Shown: one piece after another, positions 22,684 to 22,703 of the stretch
How the letters are laid out: the number at the start of each line of letters is the position of its first letter
Numbering within the stretch: position 1 is the first letter of the stretch
Assembly: GCA_964643145.1 (NCBI GenBank)
Contig: CAZXPG010000031.1
Location: 1-22,703 of the forward strand
Origin: CAZXPG01 sp964643145
GTDB taxonomy: Bacteria > Pseudomonadota > Alphaproteobacteria > Rickettsiales > Arcanibacteraceae
Reading direction: 5' to 3'
DNA length: 22,703 bases
Translations under genes and position numbers: made by a program
The notes under the pieces: model-generated
Seen by the model: only the letters and a program-made list of their open reading frames with translations
Told to the model about the DNA's origin: nothing
Database searches by the model: none

Positions 22684-22703
22684 GATTCAAGGCGGCTTGA
22701 ACC
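22684..22703. repeat. Second shared motif with short hairpin at window edge
   Basis: GATTCAAG-GCGG-CTTGAACC is an 8-bp near-perfect hairpin with a 4-nt loop. TTTGAAAAATAA just before it and GGCGGCTTGAAC within it both recur at about 4782-4827, next to palindromic repeat copy 3. The window ends here, so its full extent is unknown. Confidence 0.5.

Overview
The window reads as a chromosomal segment of an alphaproteobacterium. The strongest lineage clues are a TrcR/DUF1013 cell-cycle regulator directly followed by an FzlA-type (FtsZ-binding, glutathione-S-transferase-fold) division protein, and a type IV secretion block in the order virB8-virB9-virB10-virB11-virD4. That order, and a VirB9 lacking its C-terminal domain, recall the Rickettsiales 'rvh' system. 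Base composition is moderate, and genes for pantothenate, methionine, arginine and pyrimidine synthesis are present, so this is not a strongly reduced Rickettsia-like genome. A less reduced relative of Rickettsiales/Holosporales or another secretion-equipped alphaproteobacterium is a reasonable guess; the sequence alone does not settle it.

Layout. (1) 1-4046, minus strand: panB; the groES-groEL operon with a strong promoter and a strong terminator; then a TusA-family gene overlapping tmk by 4 nt. (2) 4133-4462, plus strand: phhA (pterin carbinolamine dehydratase), transcribed divergently from the TusA-family gene through overlapping promoters and ended by a long hairpin with a T-tract. (3) 4463-4920: a 458-bp gene-free spacer with repeats. 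(4) 4921-11574, plus strand: virB8, short virB9, virB10, virB11, virD4, holC and metF, tightly packed and closed by a GC-rich terminator overlapping the metF stop. (5) 11630-12689, minus strand: pyrE and an unrecognised 120-codon ORF. (6) 12690-13058: a spacer with nested palindromes. (7) 13059-21444, plus strand: trcR, fzlA, metZ, an orphan lipoprotein, polA, a long YrpB-type flavin oxidoreductase and an exported TPR protein. (8) 21441-22607, minus strand: argE, convergent with the TPR gene and sharing a CTAG at the two stops.

The most unusual element is a short palindromic repeat, consensus about TTAACCTCAGTTTTGGATAAGC-N3-GCTTATCCAAAACTGAGGTTAA, present in five copies at gene borders (14, 3138, 4844, 12242 and 22624). 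One copy supplies the last codons and stop of panB. Another lies just upstream of argE and is open in its reading frame. Two copies are accompanied by a second shared motif pair. This looks like a small dispersed palindromic element, comparable in behaviour to REP/MITE or Rickettsia palindromic elements, which I do not recognise as a named family.

Functional links: PhhA, MetF and PanB touch pterin/folate/one-carbon chemistry; MetF and MetZ both feed methionine; HolC and PolA are replication proteins; TrcR and FzlA are cell-cycle/division proteins. The VirB8-D4 set is only part of a secretion machine. The ATPase VirB4, pilin VirB2, VirB3, VirB6 and VirB7 are not in this window and would have to be elsewhere, as they are in Rickettsiales. 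I saw no tRNA, rRNA, CRISPR array, transposase or phage gene.
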